Source: Oceanobacillus profundus
GTDB lineage: Bacteria > Bacillota > Bacilli > Bacillales > Amphibacillaceae
Length of the DNA: 64,000 nt
Direction: 5' to 3'
Assembly: GCF_003515705.1 (NCBI RefSeq)
Contig: NZ_QWEH01000016.1
Coordinates: 49,534 to 113,533, forward strand
Shown: positions 41,561-50,449 of the stretch, piece after piece
Numbering within the stretch: the stretch's first letter is position 1
Layout of the letters: each line of letters begins with the position of its first letter
The notes under the pieces: generated by a model
Database searches by the model: none
What the model saw: the letters and a program-made list of their open reading frames with translations, nothing else
What the model was told of the DNA's origin: nothing
Position numbers and translations under genes: made by a program

Positions 41561-41650
41561 TGTAATACAATAATACTTTGCTAAGCAAATAAACATCCTC
41601 TATTCTAATCCTGTCTTCGTAAAAATAAACATTTGCGAATTCGGGATCTT
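41561..41650. mobile_element. Tn7-like left-end copy D
   Basis: TGTAATACAATAATAC at 41561 resembles the element A terminus (CAATAATA shared). AATAAAC repeats at 41588 and 41624 keep the 36-base spacing of the other ends, and the following GCGAATTCGGG matches element B (27963). No transposase or right end nearby. It is the rightmost member of the array. Confidence 0.6.
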
Positions 41651-41817
41651 TTTTTATTCGATCTCCTATCCTTCCTGGCTTACCTTTGGATTTTTGTTCC
41701 TAAATCGAATCTGATCGAATCCCATTTTTAATCTAAAATCGTAATTATGGAACAATATATAAATTGTTTCGCACTACAAATAAATTCTTCTGCCCTCTGC
41801 TAAATATTTGGTAGAGT

Positions 41818-41866
41818 CATACAATTCTAGTTGAAGATATGTGGTTAAGGTCTACCGAATTTTTGA
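41818..41866 (+). pseudogene. Internal fragment of a second uppP
   Basis: Matches uppP 40706-40754 at about 43 of 50 bases, covering H-M-I-L-V-D-D-M-W-L-K-S-T-E-F-L. The divergence indicates a different uppP allele, not a recent duplication. Nothing of the rest of the gene is seen. Confidence 0.75.
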
Positions 41867-41924
41867 GGAACGGGTGATACAGATTTGTCTCTGGTTTGTT
41901 TCCACCACCAGTTTAATCGTCTTT

Positions 41925-42023
41925 ACCAATCAAATCAAAAATCAATATCGTAAGCTGGATTCATTAAGAGGTCTAGCTTTATTTCTTCATCGAATAGTGT
42001 TTCGAACATATTTTGTCAGTTGA
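41925..42023 (+). pseudogene. Possible DUF418/YeiB-type N-terminal fragment
   Basis: The frame reads NQYRKLDSLRGLALFLHRIVFR and stops. LDSLRGLALF is the typical opening of DUF418 and related acyltransferase membrane proteins. Only about 25 relevant codons remain, so this is a weak call. It adds to the picture of deletion debris downstream of the island. Confidence 0.3.
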
Positions 42024-42084
42024 AACTTTTACCTTTTTATTTCGTATGAAAAGTATAACGCATTATTTTAGGGAGGTGCTTCTA

Positions 42085-42168
42085 ATGGAATCAATTGTAA
42101 ATTTTGTACACTCAATAATTACAATAACTTCCTTCCCATATGAGGAACGTGGTATTGCAGGTCAATAA
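42085..42168 (+). CDS. 27-residue small protein
   Basis: ATG preceded by an excellent AGGGAGGTG eight bases upstream, encoding a 27-residue peptide (MESIVNFVHSIITITS..., ending GIAGQ) with a hydrophobic middle. It ends 21 bases before the DUF4064-type gene, possibly as a leader. Existence rests on the ribosome site only. Confidence 0.35.
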   Translation: MESIVNFVHSIITITSFPYEERGIAGQ

Positions 42169-42189
42169 AACAGAAAGGAGGGAGAGATA

Positions 42190-42600
42190 ATGAAAAGAAC
42201 AGTCGAAATTGTATTAGCTATAATTGGAATTTTAGGTTACGGACTTCTTGGAGCTTTTGGAGTTGTTATGTTAGTTCTGCAAAATAATGAAGCTATCCTC
42301 CAAGATATCGTAGAGCAAACTCCAGAAATGGGTCTTGGTGATCTGGACACTCTAATTGAAGGATTGAGTACAGGCGGATGGCTTATTCTCATTGTAGCTG
42401 TGCTGGCTATTATATTGAGTATTGTCGCTATTTTCTTAATTAAAGGTAATAAGCACCCTAAAAGTGCTGGTATTATTTTCGTTGTGACTTCTATCTTGGG
42501 TGCTGTTATTACTGTTGGATTTGGTATTTTTCCAGGCATCTTCATACTTATTGCTGGTATTATGTGCTTTGTTCGGAAACCGGCTCAACTTATTCAGTAA
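42190..42600 (+). CDS. DUF4064-type four-helix membrane protein
   Basis: 136 residues with hydrophobic helices at about 6-30, 63-84, 95-113 and 113-130. The pattern RTVEIVLAIIGILGYGLLGAFG ... GWLILIVAVLAIILSIVAIFLIKGNKHPKSAGIIFVVTSILG fits the DUF4064 family of small Bacillales membrane proteins. Function unknown. AGGAGGGAGAGATA precedes the ATG. Confidence 0.8.
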   Translation: MKRTVEIVLAIIGILGYGLLGAFGVVMLVLQNNEAILQDIVEQTPEMGLGDLDTLIEGLSTGGWLILIVAVLAIILSIVAIFLIKGNKHPKSAGIIFVVTSILGAVITVGFGIFPGIFILIAGIMCFVRKPAQLIQ

Positions 42601-42743
42601 CATAATCTTACTGGGACACTTAGTCTCTTCTTACTACAAATGCGTGGTCTAACGCCACCGCCTTTAAAAGGTATCAGCTTTTTGGTCTTTTTTAGGGTTA
42701 AGGCATGTTATGTACACATAGTTAAAAATCCCATCAAAATGCA

Positions 42744-42790
42744 AAGTAAAAAAAACAAGTGGTTTTCATTATTCCACTTGTTTTTTACTT
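42744..42790 (+). terminator. Terminator between DUF4064 gene and the ArsR-rhodanese gene
   Basis: The A-rich left arm ending AACAAGTGG pairs with CCACTTGTTTTTTAC. The right arm supplies the T-run, and the hairpin can work in both directions. Confidence 0.75.
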
Positions 42791-42802
42791 CTAAATAAAG
42801 GA

Positions 42803-42863
42803 TTGACAAAAGATAGTGGTTATGACTATAATTCAACTATTCAATAAAACACTTGAATAGTTG
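42803..42863 (+). promoter_or_regulatory. Promoter and operator of the ArsR-rhodanese gene
   Basis: TTGACA (42803-42808) and TATAAT (42827-42832) are perfect hexamers with an 18-base spacer. Immediately downstream CAACTATTCAA (42834-42844) and TTGAATAGTTG (42853-42863) form a perfect 11-bp inverted repeat with an 8-base spacer, lying over the transcription start. This is the expected position of an ArsR-type repressor operator, so autorepression by the next gene is likely. Confidence 0.85.
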
Positions 42864-42873
42864 GTGATTTAAA

Positions 42874-43533
42874 ATGCTAAACGAAAGAAATTTAAAAGAT
42901 TTATTATATCAAGAGTTTGCAAGACTAGGTAAAAGCCTTTCCAGCCCAAAGCGTATAGAGATTCTTGATATCTTATCTCAAGGCCCAAAATCGGTGGAAG
43001 CATTGGCAAAAGCAACTACCATGTCTGTGGCAAATGTATCTCAACATTTACAAACTCTCTCTAATTCCAGATTGGTAAAGTTTCAGAAGAAAGGTAACTA
43101 TGTAATCTACGAATTAGCAGATACAGCGATTTCCGGCTTTCTAAAGTGTCTGCATACTTTGTCAGAAAAGCAGTTTGTACAGGTGCAACAAATAAAACAA
43201 GAATTCTTAAATGCCAATCTTGGCATGAATGGTATTTCACTTGTGGAACTTAAAGACCGGATGGAAAAAGGTGAAGTTTTATTGTTAGATGTCAGGCCGA
43301 AAGAAGAGTATGAAAAAGCTCATATTCCGGGTGCTGTTTCGATGCCAATTGAGGAATTAAAGGAAAAACTCTCTTCTTTACCAACCCACTGTGATGTAGT
43401 TGCCTACTGCAGAGGACCATACTGTTTGATGTCAGTAGAAGCAGTAGAGCTTTTAAAGACGAGAGGAATACATGCCTTTCGTTTTGAAAGCAACGTTCAA
43501 GATTGGTATCAATTTGAAGATAGCTTAAATTAA
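42874..43533 (+). CDS. ArsR-type repressor fused to a rhodanese domain
   Basis: Residues 10-95 are an ArsR winged helix (LSSPKRIEILDILSQGPKSVEALAKATTMSVANVSQHLQTLSNSRLVK). Residues 115-215 are a rhodanese domain with active-site loop YCRGPYCLMS, whose first Cys is the sulfur-carrying position. This fusion suggests repression controlled by a reactive sulfur or redox signal. 219 residues. Transcribed with the MFS gene 19 bases downstream. AGTTGGTGATT is the only weak ribosome site. Confidence 0.9.
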   Translation: MLNERNLKDLLYQEFARLGKSLSSPKRIEILDILSQGPKSVEALAKATTMSVANVSQHLQTLSNSRLVKFQKKGNYVIYELADTAISGFLKCLHTLSEKQFVQVQQIKQEFLNANLGMNGISLVELKDRMEKGEVLLLDVRPKEEYEKAHIPGAVSMPIEELKEKLSSLPTHCDVVAYCRGPYCLMSVEAVELLKTRGIHAFRFESNVQDWYQFEDSLN

Positions 43534-43552
43534 TGGAGGAAGGAGGGGTAAT

Positions 43553-44851
43553 ATGTCTCGTGAAACGAATGATTTGATCCAAAGTTATATAGATAATCCA
43601 GCGAAACAAAGACAATTATATAAACGTACATTAATCATCGTTGTTATTTCTCAAATGTTTGGCGGGGCAGGATTAGCTGCTGGAATAACAGTAGGGGCAC
43701 TACTTGCTGAACAAATGCTTGGAACAAACGCATTTGCAGGGCTTCCTGCTGCTTTATTTACGTTAGGATCTGCAGGAGCTGCTTTAACAGTAGGGAGACT
43801 TTCTAACCGTTTTGGAAGACGTATGGGTCTAGCAACAGGATTTATAACAGGTGGACTTGGAGCAATAGGTGTTGTGTTTGCTGCTGTCTTAAATAGTGTA
43901 TTTTTATTATTCGCTTCTCTACTTGTTTATGGTGCAGGTACTGCAACCAATTTACAAGCCCGTTATGCTGGTACAGATTTGGCTTCGAACAAACAGCGAG
44001 CAACTGCAGTGAGTATAGCGATGGTTTCAACTACATTCGGTGCAGTTGCAGGTCCCAACTTAGTAGAGGTGATGGGGAATGTTGCTCTTTCTATTGGTGT
44101 CCCAGAATTAGCAGGTCCTTTTATTTTATCCGCGGCAGCATTTATAGTAGCAGGTATTGTATTATTTTCCTTTTTACGTCCTGATCCATTCATTATAGCG
44201 TTAAAAATAAATGAAAATAAGCAAAAAACAGAACCTAAAAAAATACCTGAGAAGAATCACCTAAACAAAAAGCGAATTACAGTTGGTGCTCTCACAATGG
44301 TACTTACGCAAATTGTGATGATTGCTATTATGACAATGACACCAATTCATATGGGGCATCATGGTCATAGTTTAGGTGCAATTGGGCTTGTTATTGGCTT
44401 TCATATAGGTTCCATGTATCTTCCATCACTTTTCACTGGAATTCTTGTTGACAAGATAGGTCGAACCGCCATGGTAATTGCTTCTGGCGTTACATTACTC
44501 GCCTCAGGTATTGTAGCAGCGCTTGCCCCGGGAGATTCTATATTTCTTCTAATTGTTGCACTTTCATTACTTGGAATCGGATGGAATTTTGGTTTGATAA
44601 GTGGAACAGCTTTAATTGTTGATGCAACAGAACCTTTAACACGGGCCAAAACTCAAGGAACAGTTGATGTCTTTATAGCATTAGCAGGAGCGTCTGGTAG
44701 TGCCATGTCAGGAATGGTTGTCGCTGGTTCAAGTTACGAAATGCTATCACTTGCTGGAGGGGTTTTATCTTTAATCCTTATTCCGGTTGTGATTTGGTCT
44801 CATAAAAGTAAAGCTGTATTAACCTCGGACAAAAAAGTAAAAGAGTTATAA
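43553..44851 (+). CDS. MFS transporter
   Basis: 432-residue major-facilitator protein with about 12 membrane helices and motif A (GRLSNRFGRRMG) after helix 2; a second A-like motif is GILVDKIGRTAM. AGGAGGGGTAAT precedes the ATG. Paired with the ArsR-rhodanese regulator, it is probably an efflux pump whose substrate is sensed by that regulator; the substrate cannot be read from sequence. Confidence 0.9.
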   Translation: MSRETNDLIQSYIDNPAKQRQLYKRTLIIVVISQMFGGAGLAAGITVGALLAEQMLGTNAFAGLPAALFTLGSAGAALTVGRLSNRFGRRMGLATGFITGGLGAIGVVFAAVLNSVFLLFASLLVYGAGTATNLQARYAGTDLASNKQRATAVSIAMVSTTFGAVAGPNLVEVMGNVALSIGVPELAGPFILSAAAFIVAGIVLFSFLRPDPFIIALKINENKQKTEPKKIPEKNHLNKKRITVGALTMVLTQIVMIAIMTMTPIHMGHHGHSLGAIGLVIGFHIGSMYLPSLFTGILVDKIGRTAMVIASGVTLLASGIVAALAPGDSIFLLIVALSLLGIGWNFGLISGTALIVDATEPLTRAKTQGTVDVFIALAGASGSAMSGMVVAGSSYEMLSLAGGVLSLILIPVVIWSHKSKAVLTSDKKVKEL

Positions 44852-44937
44852 AAGGTATCTGTTGCAGTTGATATAACACTACGTATTCAATCTTTCTTTA
44901 AATGATTTTTTTACTTAAATATCATTTTATATCAGGG

Positions 44938-44966
44938 CTGGATCCAATATGGGTTCAGTCTTTTTT
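44938..44966 (+). terminator. Intrinsic terminator after the MFS gene
   Basis: CTGGATCC pairs with GGGTTCAG (including G-U pairs), followed by T6. Confidence 0.7.
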
Positions 44967-45090
44967 AAAATGTCGTGAATAACCAAATCCCAATACCTCA
45001 TTTAATGTTTTAGTCCACTTTTTTTCATTCCATTTCTTCTAATATTGCTTTTTACAACCATTGATTTGAATCTGGAAAACTCTATTTTAT

Positions 45091-46272
45091 TTAAAGCAAG
45101 ATTTTCTTCCTTCGAAAAAACAAAGCATAAAGTAAGTAAATGACTGCGGTGATACCAAATATAGCTGCACTCACTTTTATCGTCGTTATGGTTTGATTTT
45201 GGTTGGCTAAAACGCTGCCGATGGTTGGTCCAATCATGACACCAAAGCCTTGTAAGGCGGAGAAGATACCCCAGCCAGCTTCCTTTAAATTTTCAGGTAT
45301 AAATCCAGCAATAAATGCATTCCAAGCTGGTAAAAATAAGGCGTAAAACAATCCGAGCGAAATGACGATTGCAAATGTAGCCACAATGTTAGGGCTCGTA
45401 ATTAGGATTAATAGCGACAGAGCAAACAAACAAAAACCAATAATAAAAAGGACGACTTTATTTGAAATTTTATCAACCAATTTTCCAATTGGAACAAGGA
45501 ATAATAACGCACTTCCTCCACCTAGCAACATTAATAAGGAATATTGATCCGTTGAGACGTGCAATACATTAATTGCGAATGCCGGGAGAATTGGGATAAT
45601 CATTCCCATTGCAACACCCTGCAATAATAATCCAGGTACGACGACTTTACTCTTTTTTATTAATGTAATGGTATTGTCTTTTTGTTCCTTAAGGTTAGAG
45701 AGCCGATATGATACGTCACCCTTGTTCACAAGCGTATAAATTAGCCAGCCAAGTAGGATGAGTGCAGGAAGAAACCATAAAATATATTTAAAGTTGAATT
45801 GTAAATAATGATTCATCGTTATTAACCCAGCGCCAATTCCAGCAAGCCAACCGAAATAGACAATACTAATATTTTGCCCACGCTGTTGTTTACCTGCTTT
45901 GGATAATAAAATGATCCATAGGGGACAAATACCAATTCCTAAAAATAAAGCACTAACAATCAGCGTTATACCATTCGTCCATATTGCAGCCATCACAAGA
46001 CCTATTATCGAAAAGGTAAAGCTTAGATGAATGACAACATTACTTCCAAATAGCTTCATGAAATAGCCAACAATTAAATTTGTCACGGAATCACCTATAA
46101 AGTGAATGGATATAGCTAGTCCAATGATTGTTAAAGCAATCCCCCCAGGGTGGATAGATAAACCTGGAAGGTAGCTAAAAACAAATGCCCCCCTAACAAA
46201 TTCAATGAGAAAAAGAGGGATAATGAGTAATAAAAATTCTTGTCTTGCGGTGATGTTCTTTAAGATTGTCAT
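45091..46272 (-). CDS. ltaA: LtaA-like MFS glycolipid flippase
   Basis: 393-residue MFS protein with 12 predicted helices. It lies three bases downstream of a UgtP-type glycosyltransferase. In Staphylococcus aureus the same pair (ypfP-ltaA) makes and flips the diglucosyl-diacylglycerol anchor of lipoteichoic acid, and LtaA is of similar size (396). The assignment rests on this context plus fold; a generic drug exporter is the alternative. Confidence 0.75.
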   Translation of the reverse strand: MTILKNITARQEFLLLIIPLFLIEFVRGAFVFSYLPGLSIHPGGIALTIIGLAISIHFIGDSVTNLIVGYFMKLFGSNVVIHLSFTFSIIGLVMAAIWTNGITLIVSALFLGIGICPLWIILLSKAGKQQRGQNISIVYFGWLAGIGAGLITMNHYLQFNFKYILWFLPALILLGWLIYTLVNKGDVSYRLSNLKEQKDNTITLIKKSKVVVPGLLLQGVAMGMIIPILPAFAINVLHVSTDQYSLLMLLGGGSALLFLVPIGKLVDKISNKVVLFIIGFCLFALSLLILITSPNIVATFAIVISLGLFYALFLPAWNAFIAGFIPENLKEAGWGIFSALQGFGVMIGPTIGSVLANQNQTITTIKVSAAIFGITAVIYLLYALFFRRKKILL

Positions 46273-46275
46273 CTG

Positions 46276-47418
46276 TTAGATAATTTCCTTTATACGTTTT
46301 TCCTTTTGTTCTTCCAACATATTGCGAACATCGTCACAAATAACCTTTGCAGCATGAGGATGATATAGGGATTTCATATTTTCTTTCATTGTCGTTTGCA
46401 TCTGTTCCTGAGAAATGAGATTTGTGATCGTTTCGATTAATGAATCTGGGCTGTCAACATTGATACAAGCACCTTTTTGTTCGAAAAATAGAGCATTTTC
46501 TCTTTCTTGACCAGGTACAGAACGGTAAAGAATTAATGGAACCTGCACTGCCAGCGCTTCACTTAATGTAATGCCACCAGGCTTCGTAACCATCACATTT
46601 GATAGCTTCATTAAGTCGTCCATGTTATTCGTATAACCTAAAATTTTCACATGATTATTTTCTCCAAATTTACTAGTTAAGCTCATTTTTAGTTTCTTGT
46701 TATGGCCACAAACGATGATAACTTGGTTGTCCTTTATTGCTAACAAGCGCTGGACGATGTCAACCATGTTTTTCATTACTCCATGAGCACCGGCGGCAAG
46801 AAGCGTAACAGGCATATTTTTCTTTAAATCATAGGATTCGAGCAATAAATTTTTATCATCATCACTTTCAAAACTCGACTGGATCGGAATGCCTGTAACT
46901 TTGATTCTTTCAGAAGAAATTCCTTTTTCGATCATTTCAGCTTTTAAATCATCGGAAGCAACATAATATCGTCCGATCTCCTCATGTATCCAATTATTAT
47001 GCAGGCCGAAGTCTGTTAACACGTTTACCATTGGAATTGGTGAACCTGCTTTCTTTAAGAATTCCGGAACAACAGTCATTGGAAATGTATTGATAATGAT
47101 ATCGGGATTAAATTCTTTTACTAAATTTGCTAATGTTTTTCTACCATAGTAATTGATGAAATCTAATGGAGAGACACTTTTTTCTTTCTTTCCTGCATAA
47201 TAAAAACTGCCATATAGTTTCTGTCCATAGGTAAAACTCTTAATATATAAAAATTTGGTTGCTTTTGTTAATAATGGATGCGCTTCTAAATATAAATCGG
47301 ATTCTATTACTTCATTGCAGCCATACGCAATCAAAGTTTCCTTTAATGTATTAGAAACTTTCAAATGGCCATTACCGTAGCTTCCAGTTAAAATTAAGAT
47401 TTTTGAGTTTTGTATCAT
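46276..47418 (-). CDS. ugtP: Processive diacylglycerol beta-glucosyltransferase UgtP
   Basis: GT28/MGDG-synthase-type glycosyltransferase that adds glucose from UDP-glucose to diacylglycerol, giving the membrane glycolipid and LTA anchor. N-terminal GSYGNGHLKVSNTL motif, NVLTDFGLHNNWIHE in the acceptor domain, and the nucleotide-sugar site VTKPGGITLSEALAVQVPLILY. Start at 47418 (MIQNSK), with AAAGGTGATTTG upstream, gives 380 residues, matching B. subtilis UgtP (382); a longer in-frame start at 47469 is not needed. Confidence 0.9.
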   Translation of the reverse strand: MIQNSKILILTGSYGNGHLKVSNTLKETLIAYGCNEVIESDLYLEAHPLLTKATKFLYIKSFTYGQKLYGSFYYAGKKEKSVSPLDFINYYGRKTLANLVKEFNPDIIINTFPMTVVPEFLKKAGSPIPMVNVLTDFGLHNNWIHEEIGRYYVASDDLKAEMIEKGISSERIKVTGIPIQSSFESDDDKNLLLESYDLKKNMPVTLLAAGAHGVMKNMVDIVQRLLAIKDNQVIIVCGHNKKLKMSLTSKFGENNHVKILGYTNNMDDLMKLSNVMVTKPGGITLSEALAVQVPLILYRSVPGQERENALFFEQKGACINVDSPDSLIETITNLISQEQMQTTMKENMKSLYHPHAAKVICDDVRNMLEEQKEKRIKEII

Positions 47419-47764
47419 CAAATCACCTTTCAGAAAACTAGTATGAGTGTGTTTGCCTAATAATATCAAAATTCAGTCATTACATTGTGATTATATCATA
47501 TGAATATTAAGTTAGATTAAACAAATCGTAAATTTATTATAAGAAAGGACGGAGCTCTTGAGTTTTGTGATCCACAAGCTTGTAGCGAAAGCTGAGATCG
47601 TGTTTGAAAACAAATAACTCCGCATTATATTCTAGTTTTGTCGGAAATAATAAAGAGGTTGATAAGTTAATGTTGTACGTTATGAACAATGGGAATACGA
47701 CACAGGGTTTTATTAACTCATTCCGACATGTTATTACATCTTTGCTACTAAGATGTTTACCCAA
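47419..47764. other. 346-base gap between ugtP and a convergent-side kinase gene
   Basis: On the minus strand TATAAT occurs at 47495-47490, 70-80 bases upstream of ugtP, as a candidate -10; the -35 is poor. A 75-codon minus-strand frame (47537-47764) has no ribosome site or similarity and I do not call it. Nothing else is seen. Confidence 0.4.
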
Positions 47765-48679
47765 CTAATTCCATTTTTTAAACGCAACATCGATTCTGAA
47801 TTCATTTTTATGAACATCTGCAACTACTTTCCCGCCCTGTTTGTTGATAAGCTGTCTGACAATATGAAGGCCTAATCCAAGGTGCCCAGCTGTTCGGCTG
47901 TTATCCAATCTAAATGTTCGATCAAAAATTCGATTGATCTCAGTACGATTAAACTCGGTAACATCATTTATTGCTCTTAACCAGACATATTTCTCATCTT
48001 CAATTAAGGTAATGGTTAAATAGCTTTTTGCATATCGTAATGCATTTTGAATAATATTTGTTACAATTCGGTTTGTTGCCTTCTTGTCTGCAATAATGGG
48101 TGGTAAAACAACTTCATCCACATGGATTCTTAACTGGCTTTTCTCAAAATCGTCGTAAAACAGTAGCATAGCTTCTACGACAAGTTGATCTAAAAACTGC
48201 TGTTCCATAATCAATTGCTTGTCCGCAGAGTCGATCTGGGAAAGTTCATAGAATAGATCCACCATCATTGTGAGATTGTCAATTTTTTTTTGGATAATAG
48301 CTAGAAACTCTTCCTTTTCTGTTTCAGATAAAGATCGATCAGTTAACAATTCCGAAAATCCTTTAATTGATGTTAAGGGCGTTCTCAAATCATGAGAGAT
48401 ATTAGTTATTTCTTGCTTTAGTTCTTTTTCTCTTCTGTGGGTGTACTGTTGATCTTCCTTAAATAATTGAATGAGCTGATTGATTTTGGCGGCAAATCGA
48501 ATTAGGCTTTTACTATGTGTATTTGTGCGAACCAATTCATTTGTACCGAAATTTTCAATGATTACTTCTAATTGGTTTGTCATCTTTTTGATATCCCAAT
48601 GAAAAAGCAGAAGCATCCCGATATTAACAATTAGTAGTAACATCAAAGTAATGATTATCAACCAGCTACTCACTTCCAT
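47765..48679 (-). CDS. Sensor histidine kinase of an ABC-transporter-linked two-component system
   Basis: 304 residues: one N-terminal membrane helix (about 5-28), a short linker, the HisKA box with phospho-His in ITNISHDLRTPLTSIKGFSELL, and a GHKL ATPase (NIIQNALRYAKSYL ... GHLGLGLHIVRQLINKQGG). Last gene of an RR, ATPase, permease, HK cluster read on the minus strand with short or overlapping junctions. With so little extracytoplasmic sequence it probably senses through the permease, as known for peptide-antibiotic detoxification modules. Confidence 0.88.
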   Translation of the reverse strand: MEVSSWLIIITLMLLLIVNIGMLLLFHWDIKKMTNQLEVIIENFGTNELVRTNTHSKSLIRFAAKINQLIQLFKEDQQYTHRREKELKQEITNISHDLRTPLTSIKGFSELLTDRSLSETEKEEFLAIIQKKIDNLTMMVDLFYELSQIDSADKQLIMEQQFLDQLVVEAMLLFYDDFEKSQLRIHVDEVVLPPIIADKKATNRIVTNIIQNALRYAKSYLTITLIEDEKYVWLRAINDVTEFNRTEINRIFDRTFRLDNSRTAGHLGLGLHIVRQLINKQGGKVVADVHKNEFRIDVAFKKWN

Positions 48680-48693
48680 TCATCCCATCTCCA

Positions 48694-49443
48694 TCAATTG
48701 ATATTTTGTTTAGCGAACTTTCTTGCCCCTATTAGTAAAGAAAACACAGAAATAACGATGCCAGTAACCCAGTAATGGTAATCGAATTGAACTGCTTTGT
48801 TCAAGAAGCTCATTAGGTTTTCGTTTAATAATGTACTGGGTGCATATTTGTATAGCTCATTTAATCCTGAAATCGGGCGAAGTAGCATCCGTAATAGATC
48901 ACCAGAAAATATAAAGATAAATAGCAACGTGATAATGATATAGACTTCACCGAACCTCAACATTTTCAGCACATGAATTATAAAAAACCCACTGATAACA
49001 ATCGGGAACATGTTTATACTAGCTGACAAGAAATACCTAACTGATTGTTCCTCACTAGCCAAAAGATTCTCTCCCAATCCAATCATTAAGAGAAGACCAA
49101 CGGCACATATTGCCAGAAAGTAACTCAATGTTAGGATTAGTTTTGACCAAAAGATTGTGTTTCGAGATACACCAAAGGATACAGATTGTTTGATTAGAGA
49201 CGTATCCTTGCCAGTAAGAGCCAAATTAAAGAGAAAGGCAACGATTATAATTAGTATCCCACTGCCAATTACGTTCGAATAAAAAAACAAACTCGTAGCG
49301 TAGGGGAAATTCTGATCTTGTTGCCCGGAATAGTACAAGACAGCCGCTGCCGCAGCAATTAACACTAAACAGATAACACTCGTAATATGGAGTCCTTTTT
49401 TGTGTAATAAACGATAATTTTCGCTTTTTAAATAATTAATCAT
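48694..49443 (-). CDS. ABC-2 type permease
   Basis: 249 residues with six hydrophobic segments (about 18-38, 50-75, 100-125, 140-160, 168-190, 225-245). It overlaps the ATPase gene by 4 bases and lies 15 bases before the kinase gene. Probable exporter or immunity subunit for an antimicrobial or lipid; the substrate is unknown. Confidence 0.85.
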   Translation of the reverse strand: MINYLKSENYRLLHKKGLHITSVICLVLIAAAAAVLYYSGQQDQNFPYATSLFFYSNVIGSGILIIIVAFLFNLALTGKDTSLIKQSVSFGVSRNTIFWSKLILTLSYFLAICAVGLLLMIGLGENLLASEEQSVRYFLSASINMFPIVISGFFIIHVLKMLRFGEVYIIITLLFIFIFSGDLLRMLLRPISGLNELYKYAPSTLLNENLMSFLNKAVQFDYHYWVTGIVISVFSLLIGARKFAKQNIN

Positions 49444-50354
49444 TTTTCATTCCCCTCCACTAATCCTAAGAAGTACTCTTCCAAATTCAGTGCCTCCATA
49501 CGAAACTCCATTACTAACACACCATTGTCGACTAAAAGACGATTGATTTCGCCGCCCTTCTCTACATGATTTTGGATGGTTATGATATGATTAGGAAGGA
49601 CTTTATACTGAATATCAGCATATGCTTGTTCTAACAATCGTGATGCCTTTGCAGCATCATCGACTTTAAGCTGAACTTGTTTCTTGCTTTTATCGTTTAA
49701 ATTCTCCTTGCTTAAATCATCGACAATTACACCATTCTTGATAAATACAAAACGTGTAGCTAGTAATTGTAGTTCCGTTAAAATATGGCTGGAAACTAAA
49801 ATCGTTATTTGTTTTTCTTGATTTAACCTCAATAATAAATTACGAATCTCAATAATCCCTTCAGCGTCTAAACCATTAATTGGTTCATCCAGCACTAGAC
49901 AATCTGGACTGCCTAGCAGGCAAAGGGCGATCCCTAAACGTTGCTTCATTCCCATCGAGTAATCTTTAAATCGTTTCTTCTTTTGATTTGCTAAACCAAC
50001 AATTTGCAAAACCTCATAAATGCGTTTCTTTTCAATAACGCCTCGTTGAATTCGAAAATACTCTAGATTTTGAGTTGCAGTAAAATCTGGGAAAAATTCA
50101 GGTGTTTCTATCATAAAACCCATTCTTTTTTTTGAGTGAATCATCTCCTTGCCTGATTTCCCAAATAAGTGAATGTCTCCTCCAGTTGGCATTAATTGTC
50201 CCGCAAGCATTTTAAAAAACGTCGATTTTCCAGCACCATTCTTACCAATTAATGCACAAATTTCTCCTTTCCTTAATGAGAAATCAAGGGGTTTGATGAT
50301 GTCTTCTTCCTTAAAGGTCTTCTTTAATTGATATGTTTGAATAATGGTATCCAT
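49440..50354 (-). CDS. ABC transporter ATP-binding protein
   Basis: 304 residues. Walker A GKNGAGKST (about 37-45), Q-loop region, signature YSMGMKQRLG, Walker B CLVLDEPINGLD, H-loop VSSH. The C-terminal extension of about 90 residues is typical of bacitracin/lantibiotic-type (BcrA-like) ATPases. Partner of the overlapping permease gene. Confidence 0.92.
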   Translation of the reverse strand: MDTIIQTYQLKKTFKEEDIIKPLDFSLRKGEICALIGKNGAGKSTFFKMLAGQLMPTGGDIHLFGKSGKEMIHSKKRMGFMIETPEFFPDFTATQNLEYFRIQRGVIEKKRIYEVLQIVGLANQKKKRFKDYSMGMKQRLGIALCLLGSPDCLVLDEPINGLDAEGIIEIRNLLLRLNQEKQITILVSSHILTELQLLATRFVFIKNGVIVDDLSKENLNDKSKKQVQLKVDDAAKASRLLEQAYADIQYKVLPNHIITIQNHVEKGGEINRLLVDNGVLVMEFRMEALNLEEYFLGLVEGNEK

Positions 50355-50449
50355 TTTGTTGACTCCTTCACTAAATTTCTTGATATATTTAGTTTAGCTT
50401 AGGTGCCTTTAATTTCCCTTAAACAAAACATAAAGAAATCATAAAGAAA

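Noticed and set aside
47537..47764. 75-codon minus-strand frame between the kinase gene and ugtP
   Set aside because: No ribosome site and no similarity; sequence looks like a random frame.
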